NCBI GenBank assembly: GCA_938020445.1
Contig: CALIIC010000041.1
Location: 1-44,293 of the forward strand
Length of the DNA stretch: 44,293 nt
Direction of reading: 5' to 3'
From: an uncultured Flavobacteriaceae bacterium
GTDB lineage: Bacteria > Bacteroidota > Bacteroidia > Flavobacteriales > Flavobacteriaceae
Made by a program: the position numbers and the translations under genes. Within the stretch, counting starts at the first letter, position 1, and the number at the start of each line of letters is the position of its first letter. The notes under the pieces are model-generated. The model was not told the DNA's origin, did not search any database, and saw only the letters and a program-made list of their open reading frames with translations. Positions 42,590 through 44,293 of this stretch are shown here, piece after piece.

Positions 42590-43779
42590 TAACCGATATA
42601 ACTTTTCAAGGCTTCTTTTAGTATGTTGACGGCCCTTTTTAAACGTTCTTGGTCGAGCACATATGCGATACGAATTTGGTTCTTCCCAAGGCCGGGAGTA
42701 GCATAGAAGCCTCCGGCAGGGGCCACCATAACCGTTTCGTTGTCTATGCGAAAGTCTTCGAGCAGCCATTGTGCAAAGTCATCGGCATCTGTGATGGGCA
42801 GTGCTGCGATGCAGTAAAACGCCCCCTGGGGCCGCGCGACTTTTACGCCATCAATTTTTTCCAACTCGGCAATGAGCAAATTCCTTCGCGCTACATATTC
42901 TTCCTTTACATCATCAAAATAACTCTGGGGTGTATCCAAGGCGGCTTCACTGGCAAGTTGGGCGTAGGTAGGTGGCGATAGCCGTGCCTGGGCGAATTTT
43001 AAGGCCGTTTGTAGTACTTCTTGGTTTTTTGAAACCATACAACCCACTCGCGCCCCGCACATGCTGTAACGTTTGGAGACCGAATCTACGATAATGGCAT
43101 GCGCTTCCAAGCCCGTTTCTTGTAGAATGGAGTAATGCTCCCTTCCGTCATAAGTAAACTCGCGGTAGACTTCATCCGCGATAAGGAACAAATCGTGTTT
43201 TTTTACAATTGCGGCCAATTTTTGAATTTCTTCCTTGCTGTATAGATACCCAGTGGGGTTCCCGGGATTGCAAATCAGAATGGCCTTCGTTTTGGCGGTA
43301 ATTAGTTTTTCAAATTCTTCTATAGGAGGTAGTGCAAAATTACTTTCGATTCCTGAGACCACCGGCACTACCTTGACATTGCTTGCAGTTGCAAAGCCGT
43401 TGTAGTTGGCGTAAAAAGGCTCGGGAATAATGATTTCGTCCTGATTGTCGGCAATACTGCCCATGACGAACGCAAGCGCCTCCGACCCGCCGGTGGTAAC
43501 AATGATGTCACTGGCTCCTACATGAATGTTGTTCTTGGCATAATAGCCGGCCAACTTCTCACGGTAGGTTTCCGACCCTTCCGTTCTGCTGTATTCGAGC
43601 ACTTCTAGGGTATTGTACTTAACCGCATCCAACGCTATTTTTGGGGTTTTTATGTCAGGCTGACCGATATTGAGATGAATTACCTGGGCACCTTTCTTTT
43701 TTGCCGCTTCGGCATAGGGCACCAGTTTTCGAATAGGGGATGAGGGCATGGATTGCCCTTTCTGGGAAACATGTGGCAT
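42589..43779 (-). CDS. Class I pyridoxal-phosphate aminotransferase (aspartate-type)
   Basis: A 396-residue cytosolic enzyme, ATG at 43779. PLP site: Lys236 in VDSVSKRYSMCGARVGC, with NPGNPTG, ADEVYREFTY and GGSEALAF. The AspC-like Ig pattern suggests an aspartate, tyrosine or prephenate aminotransferase, but the substrate is not certain. The longer frame with a GTG two codons upstream is not used. It is co-oriented with murB and overlaps it by one base. A perfect 8-base-arm hairpin lies 10 bases before its ATG. Confidence 0.92.
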   Translation of the reverse strand: MPHVSQKGQSMPSSPIRKLVPYAEAAKKKGAQVIHLNIGQPDIKTPKIALDAVKYNTLEVLEYSRTEGSETYREKLAGYYAKNNIHVGASDIIVTTGGSEALAFVMGSIADNQDEIIIPEPFYANYNGFATASNVKVVPVVSGIESNFALPPIEEFEKLITAKTKAILICNPGNPTGYLYSKEEIQKLAAIVKKHDLFLIADEVYREFTYDGREHYSILQETGLEAHAIIVDSVSKRYSMCGARVGCMVSKNQEVLQTALKFAQARLSPPTYAQLASEAALDTPQSYFDDVKEEYVARRNLLIAELEKIDGVKVARPQGAFYCIAALPITDADDFAQWLLEDFRIDNETVMVAPAGGFYATPGLGKNQIRIAYVLDQERLKRAVNILKEALKSYIG

Positions 43780-43789
43780 TAGCACTTAA

Positions 43790-43811
43790 ATTTCCCACAA
43801 AAATGGGAAAT
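43790..43811 (-). promoter_or_regulatory. Hairpin in the leader of the aminotransferase-murB operon
   Basis: atttccca (43790-43797) and tgggaaat (43804-43811) form a perfect inverted repeat with a caaaaa loop, 10 bases before the aminotransferase start. It could be a regulatory stem in the transcript leader or a protein site. Confidence 0.35.
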
Positions 43812-43930
43812 CATTACGGACTAGACAACAGCATTCGCTATTTTTTGTGATCGATGTAATATGTTAATTAACAGCATCTTTCGTTAAAATTGACTAACTT
43901 TAAAAGGAACAAACCTCCATACATCGCAAA

Positions 43931-44293
43931 TTGAAACGTTTTCTGGTCCATTTTTCGGTTTTTCTGTTGTGCCTTCCTTTTTTTGGAAGGGCCCAGGGAT
44001 TTAAATTGCCAGAAGGCCAAAAATCGCAAAAGGTAAAATTTCAATTGATCAATAATCTTATGATCATCCCCATGGAGGTCAATGGGAGCCCACTTTCCTT
44101 TATCCTGGATTCCGGTGTTAGCAAACCCATCCTTTTCAATCTTTTTGATCAGGATTCGGTGCAGATCAATAATGTGTCCGAAATAGCCATTCGCGGCTTG
44201 GGAGACGGCGATCCCATTAAAGCACTTAGTTCTAAGAACAACCGTTTTAAACTGGGGGGCATCAAAAATTACAACCAGCAATTATATGTAGTA
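43931..44293 (+). CDS. Aspartyl-protease-like exported protein, N-terminal part (runs off right edge)
   Basis: From TTG 43931 a plus-strand frame runs to the window end (about 121 codons). It has a signal peptide (MKRFLVHFSVFLLCLPFFGRAQ), then LPEGQKSQKVKFQLINNLMI and the retropepsin-like IPMEVNGSPLSFILDSGVSK, where FILDSGVS corresponds to the catalytic Asp-Thr/Ser-Gly. From memory such proteins are common in flavobacteria and often have a PDZ domain further on. The TTG start is supported by a good signal peptide and by the absence of an earlier ATG in frame. A long minus-strand frame across the same bases is a shadow. Confidence 0.8.
   Translation, partial: MKRFLVHFSVFLLCLPFFGRAQGFKLPEGQKSQKVKFQLINNLMIIPMEVNGSPLSFILDSGVSKPILFNLFDQDSVQINNVSEIAIRGLGDGDPIKALSSKNNRFKLGGIKNYNQQLYVV

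Noticed and set aside
42590-42769. Longer N-terminus of murB
   Set aside because: It runs out of frame through the end of the aminotransferase gene and encodes Arg-rich residues unlike MurB.
43868-44281. 137-residue minus-strand open frame at the right edge
   Set aside because: The plus strand shows a signal peptide and a retropepsin-like motif in the same bases, so the minus-strand frame is a shadow.

Overview
The window looks like chromosomal DNA from a member of the Flavobacteriaceae (Bacteroidota), probably a marine relative of Maribacter or Zobellia. The reasons are: two proteins with type IX secretion (T9SS) type-B sorting domains; promoter-like boxes matching the Bacteroidota -7 element TAnnTTTG; no clear Shine-Dalgarno sequences; and many families typical of the group (CarboxypepD_reg-like proteins, DUF6702, an M1 peptidase, RskA-type anti-sigma factor, LpxK, kynurenine enzymes). 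No tRNA, rRNA, insertion sequence, integrase or CRISPR array was seen, and no gene-free gap exceeds about 300 bases.

Layout. 1-5.3 kb: glycolytic gpmI with map and a truncated methyltransferase gene, a small secreted ankyrin protein, a 55-residue membrane protein, an M48 metalloprotease and a Tat-signal VanY-like peptidase. 5.5-16.7 kb: the most unusual block, about 11 kb on the minus strand, made of two tandem paralogous cassettes. Each pairs a giant (about 1,300-residue) secreted tail-fibre-like repeat protein that has no recognisable sorting domain with a roughly 390-residue protein that carries a T9SS type-B C-terminal domain; the second cassette also holds a 221-residue fibre-tip-like protein. 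16.9-22.4 kb: a plus-strand run of cell-envelope genes (two CarboxypepD_reg-like proteins, DUF6702, M1 peptidase, tatA, PAP2 phosphatase).

22.4-31.6 kb: an O-methyltransferase, a GNAT enzyme, kynureninase, an AraC regulator divergent from an MFS transporter, two secreted proteins of unknown role, a free-standing ClpP and kynurenine 3-monooxygenase. 31.2-38.9 kb: a DUF2834 protein, a cysteine-free zinc-ribbon-family protein with a NIF3 protein, lpxK, and a lipA-gap-hybrid histidine kinase run. 39.0-41.3 kb: two sigma-70-type regulators, an anti-sigma factor and a cysteine-rich mini-protein. 41.6-44.3 kb: murB with a class I aminotransferase, and the start of an aspartyl-protease-like gene that leaves the window.

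How the parts may work together. Housekeeping genes (glycolysis, lipid A, peptidoglycan, lipoate) surround an accessory surface-fibre locus. My inference is that the type-B sorted proteins export or anchor the giant fibres at the cell surface. This rests on gene order and domain content only. Gene starts were adjusted where the longest open frame began at an unlikely codon, and several genes appear to start at TTG or GTG.
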